Of a DNA stretch of 64,000 nucleotides, positions 21,180-31,326 are shown one piece after another. Location of the stretch: positions 176,814,356 through 176,878,355 of the forward strand of contig CM062297.1 of the NCBI GenBank assembly GCA_031216915.1, in the 5' to 3' direction. Below the pieces are notes generated by a model. That model was not told where the DNA came from and ran no database searches. It saw only the letters and a program-made list of their open reading frames with translations. The stretch is from Pictodentalium vernedei. Taxonomy: Eukaryota; Mollusca; Scaphopoda; Dentaliida; Dentaliidae. The translations under genes and the position numbers were made by a program. Within the stretch, counting starts at the first letter, position 1; each line of letters opens with the position of its first letter.

Positions 21180-22800
21180 TTCAATGTTAAAAAAGCCGGC
21201 GGCCCGGACATTATTCTTAACCACATTTTTCGGCAGTGTTTTTAAAGAATCGGCTCCTGCTATTCATCATATCTTCAGGAAGGGGTCTTTCCACCCACAC
21301 CCTGCCCTCGGACTGGACGAATGCCAACATTTCACCAAAATCCCCATGAGGCAAGCGATTATTGACCGGTATCATTTACAAACGTTTGTTGTAAAAGATT
21401 ACAACATACCATTTGTCGCCATATCTTTTATCATCTGGAAAAGTACAACATCCCCATTTCACTACAACACAGTTACAGAAACGGCAACTCTTGCGAAAGC
21501 TAAATAATCATCACCATCTTCGAGGTGAAAATGAATGACAAAAACAACAACACCACAAATTGACATAACAATGGCAATTTTGTTCTTTATTAAAGCTTTC
21601 GACACGGCTCCCCATCTAAAACTTCTCCATGACAATTACGGCATACGTGGTAAGATCATAAACTGGTTCTTTTTTCCCCATGGAACGGGCACATAGAGTG
21701 ATTGTTGAGGGGTGACCTCATCTTCTTGCCGAGTTGAATTTGGAGTCCTACAAGAGACAGTTATTGGACCTTTACTATTTTTGTGCTACATGAACGATTT
21801 TTTTATTCATTGATTGGTATTTAACGACACTTTAACAGCCAGGGTCATGTTGTGTCGGTGACAGGTTTATTGGCGGAGAAAGCCAGACTACCCAGGGAGA
21901 ACCATCGAACAACGACGAGCACCTGCTAGCTCTCATCGTCATAACATCAGACCATACTATGCACCGCATATTAGTACTACGCACTACACAGCACAGAGTA
22001 AGATTGGTTGAAAATGTGCACCTCGGAATGCAGAACGTCTCAACACACGGCGTCACCGTGCCCTCGTGTGGGCAATCGTGATGAAGTGTCTTGTCCAAGG
22101 ACACAGCGCGGAAATCCGAATTAATTTGTAAATGGTCGCCCATCCACAGACTAATTAAGCGAGTTCAACGTTGGTCTACTTCAGTAATCTTACATAAACA
22201 ATCTACCCAGAAGTATTATATCACAAGTACGAATATACGCGGACGATTGTCTGATAGTATATCGGCAAATAAAATCATTCCAAGATCATCTTGAACTGCA
22301 AATGGATCTGAAATCACTAACAAAATGGGCGAACAATTGGGGGATAAAATTCAACCAAAATTCTATTTTTTGTCAATCAGTAGGAAAAAAAGAGCCATCA
22401 GCATACAACCACACACTAAATAACCACATTTTAAAGCAAGTTCAAGACTCTAGGACAACTCATACCTATAAAAAGATATCAATAGAATTGAATGTGTTCA
22501 GCGACGGATAGTGAGATTCGTTTGTAACGACTACATTAGAGGAGTGGTGTCTCAAGCCTGATAAAAAACCTCCACTGGAAACCATCACAGGACGTTGTCT
22601 AGACCAACGCGTTGATTTTTTTTACCTCATTATGTACGACCTGGTAGCCATTCCATCCCACAAAATACTGAAATTGAACAAATGTAGATAACGCCACACT
22701 AACTCTGAATTAGTAAACCTAACTGCGTGCAACACTGGCACTTATAAATATTCATATGTACCTCAAACGATCCGCGACTGGAATGCATTGCCAGACAGTG
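21180..22800 (+). pseudogene. LINE reverse transcriptase remnant interrupted by a SINE
   Basis: Plus-strand pieces show RT similarity across several frames: a linker piece at 21184-21507, an FIKAFDTAPHLKLLHD-like segment at about 21580-21640, and LEL.MDLKSLTKWANNWGIKFN at 22290-22350, the post-catalytic RT region. A SINE in reverse orientation (21810-22145) sits within it. It is dead and fragmentary. Confidence 0.7.
21810..22145 (-). mobile_element. SINE inserted in an RT remnant
   Basis: This is the reverse complement of the family seen at 18230-18536: the plus strand begins GGTATTTAACGACACTTTAA at the 3' end of the SINE. It contains a TGTCCTTGGACAAGACACTT module on the minus strand. It lies inside the RT remnant at 21180-22800. 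Confidence 0.7.
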
Positions 22801-23023
22801 TGGTAACTTTTCTTATTTCCCCCAAATTCTCAGTGTTTCAATGACATATTTCAGTTAAACCAAAGAAACAAGGATATCATAAGAAATGGCTTGGCGAGCC
22901 GGTTCGGACGATATCCATGTTTGTGCGGTTTTATTGTGACAGTAAACAGTTACTTTAACCTTGGCAGGTTTATTAAGGGATATTTCTACGAGCTTTTCCC
23001 TACTTTTCTGGGAAAAGAGTTAA

Positions 23024-23267
23024 CCCTTTACCTAACATGAAAAGCAGACGACACTTGCAAAAAAAATTCTTGAATAACTAATTTTTTTCATTTTTTGTCT
23101 CAAAAACATAGGTTATGACCCCTCATTGGAACGAGCTCGACGAGCTCGTTCCAATGAGGGGTCATAACCTATGTTTTTGAGACAAAAAATGAAAAAAATA
23201 ATGAAAATTAATTGGCGATTTTTGTGAATAGCGCTGGCCGGTTTTGGCCGTTACGTTGGGTAAAGGG
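23024..23267. mobile_element. TTAA-flanked foldback MITE, copy 2
   Basis: CCCTTTACCTAACATG...CAACG(T)...GGGTAAAGGG is bounded by TTAA at 23020-23023 and 23268-23271. The central palindrome at about 23091-23191 is perfect over roughly 50 bp per arm, including GAGCTCGACGAGCTC at its centre. Confidence 0.82.
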
Positions 23268-24189
23268 TTAAAAGTAATCCGCACAGCCTTTCCGATTACC
23301 GATTTCATTCCATTTCATCTTTGGAAATTCAAACTCAGTGATCTGTACCTTTCGTGTGCCGTGTTTTCAACATTTTGTACACACCCCTCCTACCAACATA
23401 TGAGTACACAACGTCCAATCTCCTGCACGAAACGACCATAGATTCGGATCCGGATTGATCACAAATTTACGAAACGCTTTGTGTGTGAAATGTCTTGAAG
23501 CATTCAATATCTACGACATTTCGAATTGCTAACCGTGAACGTCTTGATGACTTCACATCTCGAATTACTAACCGTTAACTGCTTGCTGACATCATATTTC
23601 AGATTGCGAAATGGTCGCTGACTTCACATTCTGAATCGCTAACTGACAACTGCTTACTGGCTTTTTAGGACCGACAGAAGCAAGCGAGGTAAGCGGCAGG
23701 TGCTGGTTAACAAAACATATTCCTGGACAGCTTGCTTACTTCATCGTGGATAACGTCCTGGGTACGAAACGTCCTAGGTACAAAAGAAGGAAGGCAAATC
23801 ACGTACAGTCCTTCTCAGTTTCACAAAAAGTATTGTCGGTACGAAATGTCTTTGTACGAAACGTCCTCTGGTCAGAACGTCAAGAAACATCTAATATCCG
23901 TGACTTGACATTTTGAATTGCTAACTGCTAACTGCTTTCTGACTTCACACTTCGGATTGCTAACTGCTAGCTGCTAACTGCTTTCTGAGTTCACATTTCG
24001 AATTGCTAACTGCTTTCTGACTTGACATTCTGAATTGCTAACTGCTTACTTACTTTTTTCTGAGTACCGAAAGAACAAGCGGGGAAGGCAAATCCCTCTG
24101 TCTCGCAGTCCTTCTCAGGTTTACAAAAAAGTATTGTTGGTACGAAATGTCTAGATACGAAACGTCCTCTGGGCGAATCGTCAAGACAC

Positions 24190-24365
24190 ATCTAATATCC
24201 GCGTCTTGACATTTTGAATTGCTAACTGCTTGCTGACTTCACATTTCGAATTGCTAACTGCTAACTGCTTGCTGACTTCACAATATCGAATTGCTAACTG
24301 CTAACTGCTTGCTGACTTCACATTTCGAATTGCTAACTGCTAACTGCTTGCTGACTTCACGGACC
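24190..24365. repeat. Minisatellite, period about 40 bp
   Basis: Four near-identical units contain CGAATTGCTAACTGC and TTGCTGACTTCAC. The units abut with no spacer differing from the repeat, so it is a minisatellite rather than a spaced array. Confidence 0.75.
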
Positions 24366-24448
24366 CGAGCTTGTCCGAGTTTTGTTTCATAGCTTATTCA
24401 TCATACGTGATTTGTGGAAAAAATATATATTTCTTACAGAGTTTATGT

Positions 24449-25430
24449 CTAGTTTGTAAAAGAACTGATTACAGAGTTTATGTCATCAAAAATGTCAAAT
24501 TTTATTCGACGGCCTGTGTGCAGTTTTCTCCATATAAAACCATTCCTGTGCTTAGCGTGCTCTATCTTATCACGATTGTAGAGACTGTTGATAAGTGCAA
24601 TATTCCCTCTGGTTAAATTGTCCGTGACAAGTGGATGTTTGATATGGCCAGTCTTTGATTTGTATGTGGAATTCTTTCCATGAAACAAAAATTTTCTTCC
24701 TTGTAACGATTCTGTTGAATTTGACAATACATGGTCTTGGAGTACCCTTGTTTCTAAAAGGCAGTCTATGAGCTGCAAGTATGTCTTCCCGAGCGATTTT
24801 TAGATCGTGTTGACTGGTGTTAACCACTTCACAGATTTTGTCTAATTATTCTTCGTTCTCAGTTTCTTCTAGATCTAATATTCTTATATTGTTTTTCCGA
24901 GAATATTGTTCACTTTTATTCACCGAACCTCTGAGAAAACTAACATCCGTTTGGAATGTTTTAACATCTGTTTTTAGCTCGTCGTTTTCAGTTTTATAAA
25001 ATTCAACTTCTCTCAGTGGATTGTTCTTAATGTGTGCTGCCTCAATTTTTTGTTCCATCTCATCCATTTTAGTTTTGATACTGGTGGTTATTTCATCTTT
25101 AAGATCGTCTAGTTTCAAACATATAGTCTGAATGATTATCGTTTGCACATCATCCTTTGTAGGAACTAGGAAGGTCTGCCATATTCTTTAAAACAGTTTT
25201 TATTTGCTCAGAAAGTTCAAACACGGACGTATCCGTTATCATCGAAGCCGACAGTGACGTATCGCTCGTAAATCTATCCTCCGGGTGTGATCGTTTACCT
25301 GAGGGATGCCTGGTAGTGTCTCTGGTATTACCAGGTTTCGGGTTATTTACGGAGCCCTTTGCTTCCTTCACTTTGGAGGAGATCGAAGATGACGCTGCGT
25401 TTCTATCCGGCAGATTAGAATGAGAAGTGT
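24449..25430 (-). pseudogene. LINE ORF1-type protein remnant
   Basis: Three minus-strand pieces lie in order. A Ser/Thr/Pro-rich N-terminal part (25371-25150) is followed by a coiled-coil part ending QYSRKNNIRILDLEE (25148-24846), then an RNA-binding-type part with AHRLPFRNKGTPRPCIVKF (24827-24449). This is the layout of ORF1 proteins of L1/CR1-type LINEs. Stops separate the pieces. The RT that once followed is not adjacent. Confidence 0.65.
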
Positions 25431-25779
25431 TAACAAAACAAGAACAGACCCTGAAAGCAGGTTGTCAATTCTAAATATCAAACTGGAAAACTGAACACAA
25501 TTTGCAACTCTCCGCAGTCACGATTCCAATCACAAACACCTGCATTCAACCATTTGTGTTTTACTGTTAACTCAAGCCAACAAAATGTCATACAATCAGT
25601 GGTAGGGAGGTGGACTTGAGCGTTGAGATGTTTAATTGATCACAGAAGGAAATATATGAAATGGACTCTTGTGCACATGAAAGACGCAGCTGAATGTCCG
25701 TTGAATTAGCTGAGGTCTCAATGGACCAACGGGTGGATTATTGGTTCACTTGTATGGAAGTAGGTGACCAAATACTATT

Positions 25780-26115
25780 AGGTACGTCGGGGCGCCGTGG
25801 CTCATTTGTTAGAAACTGTGACTCTAAACTGAAGGGCCGATGGTTTATTTCTTACCTGTGCCATCTGTGCTGTGTCTTTGGGCAAGACACTTAACCCCAT
25901 TTGTCCACGTGGGGATATGGTGGCGTTGTGCGCTGGGGCATACTGCCCACTGCTCGGTGGTTCTTTCCGGGTCTCCAACTTCAGTTTCTTCAAAGTGGGA
26001 AAGAGATTGTAGTCACTTTGACCACATAAATGTTTCTTCAAATTCGGAAAGATATGGTAGTCACTTGGCGACTACCATCTCTTTCCAAATTTGAAGAAAC
26101 AGATACGTGGTCAAA
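25780..26115 (+). repeat. SINE head followed by a palindrome
   Basis: 25790-25985 resembles a tRNA-derived SINE: GGCGCCGTGGCTCATTTG is like an A box, followed by GGGCAAGACACTTAACCC and a CTCGGTGGTTCTTTCCGGGT module. At about 26018-26108 a foldback pairs GTTTCTTCAAATTCGGAAAG with its near-complement around ACTTGGC. No RNA gene is called because the tRNA-like fold is too degraded. Confidence 0.55.
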
Positions 26116-26119
26116 AATT

Positions 26120-27101
26120 TCAAGATGATGGTGAACGTACTGCTGCTTTGGAGGCTTGGCTACAGGGCCAGTGTATGGACTGCTACAGACGCGGCATCAA
26201 TGACTGACAGACCAGGTGGAAGGGGACTATGTTGAAGAATAAATATGTTCTGTACCGATATTCCAGCTTTATTTATGTTAGGCTCAAAACTTTTAGACAT
26301 CCCCGTAGAGTTGTATGACCAGGCAAAGCTCAGGTGTGGCCATCGTGCTTGTTCCTAGTACGGGTCTATGAATAAAGTATGGAAGATATGAATTGTCACG
26401 CTGTACTGAATTGACCATCTACTGTAGCGTGGATAATTTGGACAAAATGAGTTGAAATATACGTTCTCGGTGATGAGTGGTATTATGCCACAGTGTGGAA
26501 ACGAAATCGATCGTAAATTATCAGTGGCCTAGGTAGTGGATATGAGGGATATGAGGGGTCAAATGCTTTCGTACTTAAAAGCGTTTGCCTAGGATGCGGC
26601 CGTATTTGGGTGGATGGTAATGTTGGTCATTCCCAGAATTTCCCCCTTTTAGGTGGAGAACGGGTGTCTCTCCTTGACTTCCAGCATCGACAGATGGAAC
26701 CCGGTCTGGTTGGTGAGAATGTGGGAGGTGATCGACACTTTTATGCCAGTTCTGTTTGATGTTCAAAAGGACAGTGAGGTATAAATCGTCTGTGGAGAGC
26801 GTCACATGTCAGCCATAAACTCTTTGTGAAGTATATTGCTGTTGATTGTTTTTTCATTTGGCTGCATCGGACGACTTGTACCTTATAGAGTTTAGCCTCC
26901 AATATGAAAAATGCTCATGTTCATTGGCACTGCTGAAGTCAGTTCTAGCTGAATTATTTATTATGGTTTTGAGATCTAATACACGCTTATTGAAAGCAGA
27001 TTTAAGTATTTTTGTAAGGTGTTATGAGGTATTAAACACCAGCATGTTTATTGCATGAGAATAACATGGTCGAATTTGAGTTCATTGTCGGTGGTTAGGC
27101 A
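26120..27101. other. Host intergenic DNA, no gene recognised
   Basis: Only short frames lacking recognisable domains are present. The stretch ends at the likely target duplication (TACGAG, 27102-27107) of the outer inverted-repeat element. Confidence 0.45.
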
Positions 27102-27619
27102 TACGAGAGTAGTAGTGGAGGGATGAATCGGGCCTCATTGGCAGGATCTCATGCGGGATCTCATGTGACGTCGTGGTCACGTGACCTGGTGGCGCCATGT
27201 TTGGTTGTCATAGTAACACGCGAGAGCATTCATCTTGTGACGTCAGCCCCATAGTGATACGTGGTGATTGTGCGCATGAGCAGCGCGTGTTGTTAGGGTG
27301 ATACGTGTTTCCGTCAGCCATTTTGTATACTGGAGGCCGCCATCTTGGTTTCTATGGTAGCGCGTGGTCGCTGTGTTACCCAAAGGCTTACAACAGGACA
27401 GGGGTATGTTCGGCGGGTGTGTTCCTTTGTACAACAGTAATTTCCTGATTCGTAGAATTACCCAAATAGACTCGACAATCTCTCCAAATCACCAAAACTG
27501 ACTTTATTTCGAGTCACTCGAGGTTAGACGGAATCCACCTTATGGAATCCCTTTTTTAGAATCTCTATATAATCCCTTTTTAGGATATGTCTGTGGCTGC
27601 AGAATCCCATTTCCGGAAA

Positions 27620-27745
27620 TGAGGCTAAGAGTCGTATGTGCGAGTCACTCGATCGAGCAATTGCTCTAAAGCACATTTGCTTGGTGGGCATTGAGTCGTT
27701 CGAGCAACGACTTTTCAGTAATTGCTCGATGACTTTTTAGAGGAA
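27620..27745. repeat. GAGTCACTCGATCGAGCAATT repeat, left single copy
   Basis: One copy of a unit built on CGAGTCACTCGATCGAGCAA and TCGTTCGAGCAAYGACTTTTC lies left of Polinton B. Four further copies lie right of it in 44106-44640. This shows that Polinton B split a single repeat-rich interior. Confidence 0.65.
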
Positions 27746-27879
27746 TTTGGAATAGGTATGTCTTGGGGTGGCCTAAAAGGCTGGGCCAAACGAGTAATAG
27801 TATCTTCAAATTGGTATCCTATAAAGGTGTCCCCAAAAGGTATCCTCAGATAATACAATACAAGGTCATAGGCATCCTC

Positions 27880-28425
27880 AGTAGGTAATAATTGCCGATA
27901 TACTATCACTTGTACATGTACGTGTACAAAATACGTTCACGATGCATTCACCAACGTGGAATTCAGTGTTAAATCACACGCTTGTTCATAAAACTGTACA
28001 TGATCTTGAATCACCCCCATGTACAGTCGTGACTCCTAGATCGCGCTTTTAACGTTCAAATACTCGTGGTGAACGCGCGTTTTTAAAAAAAGGGTGAAAT
28101 CGTACATCTTCAGTTGTATCTTGTACGTGATTTTTCGTCGACGTTCGAATCGCAGATCAGACCACCGATCCATCGTCGGCGAACGCGAGCGAAAGCATAA
28201 GATTCTGGCTCATCGTCAAAAAACAGTTTTGGAGGTTCTAAATCAGCGATTCAGAATCGGCAATTGCGTTGGTACAGATGATTTAGAACTCTCCCTCGTT
28301 TTTGTTTTTGAGGCAAACAAAAACACTCAGCTGATCGAGCGATTGGATCCCTCGATTCTCGTAAAGAACTCAATCTGAACGAAGAGTGTCGTTGTCGTCG
28401 GTGTGGTTGGAAATTCGCGAACCCG
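27880..28425 (+). repeat. Left terminal inverted repeat of Polinton B
   Basis: It matches the complement of 43561-44105 down to GTGTGGTTGGAAATT. It contains the TGTACATGTACGTGTACA palindromic cluster near the terminus. A frame of 94 codons lies within it, mirrored in the other arm. That frame is most likely fortuitous, because it lacks any domain and its end differs between the arms. Confidence 0.93.
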
Positions 28426-28546
28426 CTGTCACGTTTTTGATTGATATATATATATATATATAGGGGAGAAAAAAAAATATAAATAAATAGTTATTTAGAA
28501 AATTAAATATATCAAATCGAATAGATAATAAAAAAATACGTAAATC
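28426..28546. promoter_or_regulatory. Leader region of the rightward gene block
   Basis: AT-rich DNA with a (TA)n tract at about 28444-28462 lies between the terminal repeat and the first plus-strand gene. It is the natural place for a promoter of the rightward block; no specific element was recognised. Confidence 0.3.
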
Positions 28547-28921
28547 ATGAGCGATTCTCAGACTATTAAAGCGAGGTTTCTTTTAAACATGCTGATGAGA
28601 GCATACGCAATATGCGTGAACGAAGAACTACGTCCCATCTTGTTAGAACGATGCGTCGGATGTCGGGATCATCTAGACTTCGATCACGAGGATCATTCGT
28701 GTCTGACGATGGAAAGTGAAGATATGGTCGTCATGTATTTCGAACCAGCGTTCGAACGCGTTAAATTCAACGATGTGATCACGTTTTGGAAGAGATTAGT
28801 CTTCTGTAAGAATCGAGACAGGCCCACAGATTCGGAAGAACTGAAATTGGCGCGTAGAAGTTTGACTTTAGAAGACAAGGGATGCATCAAGAAATTATTG
28901 CTGAACGAAGCATACGTCTAA
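28547..28921 (+). CDS. First rightward gene, Cys/His-containing protein of unknown function
   Basis: This is an intact 124-residue frame starting MSDSQTIKARFLL. Residues about 45-65 contain ERCVGCRDHLDFDHEDHSC, a Cys/His cluster (C-x2-C...H...H..H-x-C) that could bind zinc. The rest is charged and helical with no signal peptide or membrane segment. I do not recognise the family. Position next to the terminal repeat, first in the integrase/capsid-side block, would suit an early or regulatory protein, but that is only an inference. No counterpart is visible in the retained part of element A. Confidence 0.6.
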   Translation: MSDSQTIKARFLLNMLMRAYAICVNEELRPILLERCVGCRDHLDFDHEDHSCLTMESEDMVVMYFEPAFERVKFNDVITFWKRLVFCKNRDRPTDSEELKLARRSLTLEDKGCIKKLLLNEAYV

Positions 28922-29026
28922 GTTTTTTTCGTTGATATAAAATAAGGGAGAGTAGAAAATGAAAAAAATAAATACACACATAAATTTTTTTATCTAATAT
29001 TAGAAAGAAAGAAAAAAAAACACAAA

Positions 29027-29686
29027 ATGAGAACCAGAAACAAATTGTATCCGACGTTTGTGGACGACGAGGACGAGAAGCCGAACGGCGTTTCGCCGAT
29101 GGCGCCGTCGCTAGAAGAAAGAGAAAGAGGAGAGAGGTATCGCATCGATCAAATCAATAGAATTCAAGAGTATCTGACTCGAGAGAGAGATTCTCGTCGT
29201 TCCCTCAAGAAGAAGTATTCGCGTTTCGTGAAATTCGTCAACGCGATCGACACGACACTCATCACGATTTCCATGGGTTTACACACGGCCAGCATCGGAT
29301 TGTTGTCGACCGCGGTCGCCATTCCGATCGTGTTGACCATGGAGGGAGTGGCTCTCGCCGCCGGATTGTTTAGCACGGTCGGAAATTTTTTGAGTAGGAA
29401 ATTATATCTGAAGGCTAGGAAACACGACAAGATTCGCGTCTTGGCCGACTCCAAGATAGACACGATATCCGAAATGATCTCTATGGCGTTGAAAGACGGT
29501 AGGATATCGGACGGGAATACTTCGCGATATTGAGCGAGAAAATGAAATACGATGCCATGAAAGAAGCCATGAGAATCAAGACTCGTCAGATCATCAAGGA
29601 AGAGATGAAGGATTCTCTCGTGGAAAAGGGGAGGAAAGAGGCCAGGGAGTAATTCAGTAAGATGATAGAACTCAAGAGCAGCGATT
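29027..29686 (+). pseudogene. Polinton membrane protein (two hydrophobic helices), C-terminus frameshifted
   Basis: The main frame 29027-29533 encodes 168 residues. A charged N-terminus and a predicted coiled segment (RIQEYLTRERDSRRSLKKKY) are followed by two hydrophobic Gly/Ala-rich stretches at about residues 85-125 (TISMGLHTASIGLLSTA and VLTMEGVALAAGLFSTVGN), then a helix-rich region ending KDGRISDG. A frameshift near 29515 breaks it; the conserved continuation (ILSEKMKYDAMKEAM) runs in another frame to about 29651 or 29686, with a TAA at 29649-29651. It fits the conserved Polinton protein family with a hydrophobic hairpin, thought to be membrane- or virion-associated. The role is not established. 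Confidence 0.65.
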
Positions 29687-29812
29687 GAAAAAAAAAAATA
29701 TATATATATATATATATAATAAGAACAGAATTTTAAAAAAAAAAAAAAAATATTAAATTTATATATAAAATAAAAAAAAAACGAAATTAATTTAAATAAC
29801 TCTTCAAAAAAA

Positions 29813-30351
29813 ATGTATTGCGTAAAGTGTAAGAGAGTTACCGAGACGAGTAATTCTAGAGAAGTGCGAACTAAAAATGACAGACGGATGCTTCGCGGAA
29901 TTTGCGACGTGTGTGGTTCTATCAAGACTCGATTCGTCAAACAAAAGAACGCGAGCAAAGGTAAAGGCGTCGTGAATAAAATGATCAACAATCTACCTTT
30001 CGAAATGCATCTGCCCGGTCACAGTTTCACGGGACCCAGAACGAAATTGAACAAGAGACTCAACGCCGATCTGACACCCAAATCTTGGAGCAAACCCGTG
30101 CTGTGAATAGGGTGGATGCGGCCGTGTACGATCACGATCTGTGCTACGCCGGACATCCCGACACCAAGACTCGCAACGACGTCTGCGACAAAAACATGTT
30201 GGGGAGATTGAGAGGCATATCGAATCCGACCAGGAGAGAGAAGATGGAACGTTCGCTTGTCGGCAGTCTGATCGGTGCGAAACGTCGATTCGGATGGGGC
30301 ATTCAAAAAAAAAAAGCGCATCTGAAAAGAAGAAGAAGAAACGATTATTGA
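29813..30351 (+). pseudogene. Zinc ribbon plus phospholipase A2-like protein, frameshifted
   Basis: The first frame (29813-30106) has an N-terminal zinc ribbon (MYCVKC ... CDVCG) and then a parvovirus-VP1-like PLA2 start with LPGHSFTGPRTKLNKRL. The second frame (about 30085-30351) carries the PLA2 catalytic helix YDHDLCY and DTKTRNDVCDKNML. The join needs a frameshift near 30100. The calcium loop usually reads GPG; here it reads GPR. In viruses this domain helps particles cross membranes. It is followed directly, across the A-runs at 30304-30345, by the integrase. In related elements the two may be one polyprotein or adjacent genes; this cannot be decided here. Confidence 0.75.
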
Positions 30352-31149
30352 CGAGCGAATTGGCCGAGGAGTTACACAAACCCATAGTGCGTAAATTTCG
30401 AAAGAGAAGGGTGTTCGTGAAGGGTCTGGACGACATTTGGTCTGCCGACTTGGTCGACATGAGGTCGTTTTCGAGGTGGAACGAGGGCGTCAAATATCTA
30501 TTGACGGTCATCGACGTGTTTTCCAAATATGGTTGGATCAGAGCTTTGAAGAATAAATCGGGACCTTGCGTCGCCGAGGCTCTGAAGAGCGTGTTCGACT
30601 CGTCTTCTCGAAAACCGAGTAAATTGTGGGTGGACAAGGGAAAGGAATTCTACAACAAGGACGTTCGTCGATTGGTAGACCTCTACTCGATCGAAAACGA
30701 AGAGAAAACCAGCGTGGTGGAACGTTGGAATCGAACGATGAAGGAGAAGATGTAGATACTTCACGGCGAATTCGACCAAGAAATACATATACGCTCTGAA
30801 CGGTCTGGTCAAAGATTACAACAACACATGACACAGATCGATCAAGATGACTCCCGCAGAAGCTAGCGATCCTCGAAACGAAAAACGGGTCTACGCGAAT
30901 CTATATCCCGAGAGATCTATGATCAGGAAGAAGTCTAGAACGCCGAAATTTGCGGTCGGCGATCGAGTGAGAATCTACGCTTATAAGAAGCACTTCGAAA
31001 AGGGTTATACTCCTCGATGGACCTCGGAAATTTTCGTGATCATCAAAATGTTTCACACCGATCCGGTGACTTACGAAATCGAAGCTTTGGATGGAGAAGA
31101 GATCATCGGAAAGTTTTACGAACAACAATTACAGAAGATGAAGTTTTGA
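30340..31149 (+). pseudogene. Retroviral-type (rve) integrase of Polinton B, broken
   Basis: It would catalyse insertion of the element with a 6-bp duplication. The core domain shows the catalytic acids: Asp in SADLVDM (about 30445), Asp in KLWVDKGKEFYN (about 30632) and Glu in SVVERWNRTMK (about 30720). Only 28 residues separate the second and third acids, shorter than the roughly 35 usual for DD35E enzymes. The frame ends at TAG 30753-30755 after a one-base shift. The continuation has an in-frame TGA at 30829-30831, and the C-terminal domain (MTPAEAS, FAVGDRVRIYAYKK, YTPRWTSEIFVI, a chromo/SH3-like barrel) is open to 31149. Not functional as it stands. Confidence 0.88.
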
Positions 31150-31326
31150 TGAAGAACACAAAAATTTTTTTTTTTTTTATTTACTCTCTTTGACATTTTC
31201 TTGTTTACACACATATATATATAAGAGAGAAAAAAATAATAATAAAAAATAATTAAAAACTATTTTTAGACAAAGAAAGCAAGTTAATTAATAAACAAAC
31301 AAAAAAAAACTAAAAATCCTTTAAAA

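Larger units (their letters stand above)
19781..24365. repeat. Complex dispersed repeat cluster
   Basis: A module with AGAAATGGCTTGGTGAGCCG, TTTGTGTAGTTTTATTGGGC and AACAGTTACTT appears at about 19950-20110, 20870-20990 and 22850-22990. Each copy is followed by AAGTAAGGAGGC-like and ACGAAACGTC-containing stretches. A second module, TTGCTAACTGCTTGCTGACTTCAC-like (stated here in shortened form as GCTAACTGC...GCTGACTTCAC), recurs at 20420-20630, 23520-23670 and 23890-24360. A MITE (23024-23267) and an RT remnant (21180-22800) are embedded. Confidence 0.6.

Noticed and set aside
24190-24365. Regular 40-bp repeats considered as a CRISPR array
   Set aside because: Units abut without unique spacers and the genome is metazoan; it is a minisatellite.
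25785-25860. Possible tRNA gene
   Set aside because: Only an A-box-like start is visible and the cloverleaf cannot be formed; it fits a tRNA-derived SINE head.
28094-28378. 94-codon frame in the left terminal repeat and its mirror at 43651-43890
   Set aside because: Both lie wholly within terminal inverted repeats, have different C-termini and no domain; probably fortuitous.
29164-29991. 275-codon minus-strand frame opposite the membrane-protein gene
   Set aside because: It is Phe/Tyr/Ile-rich because it crosses A-runs and overlaps a recognisable plus-strand Polinton gene; no domain.
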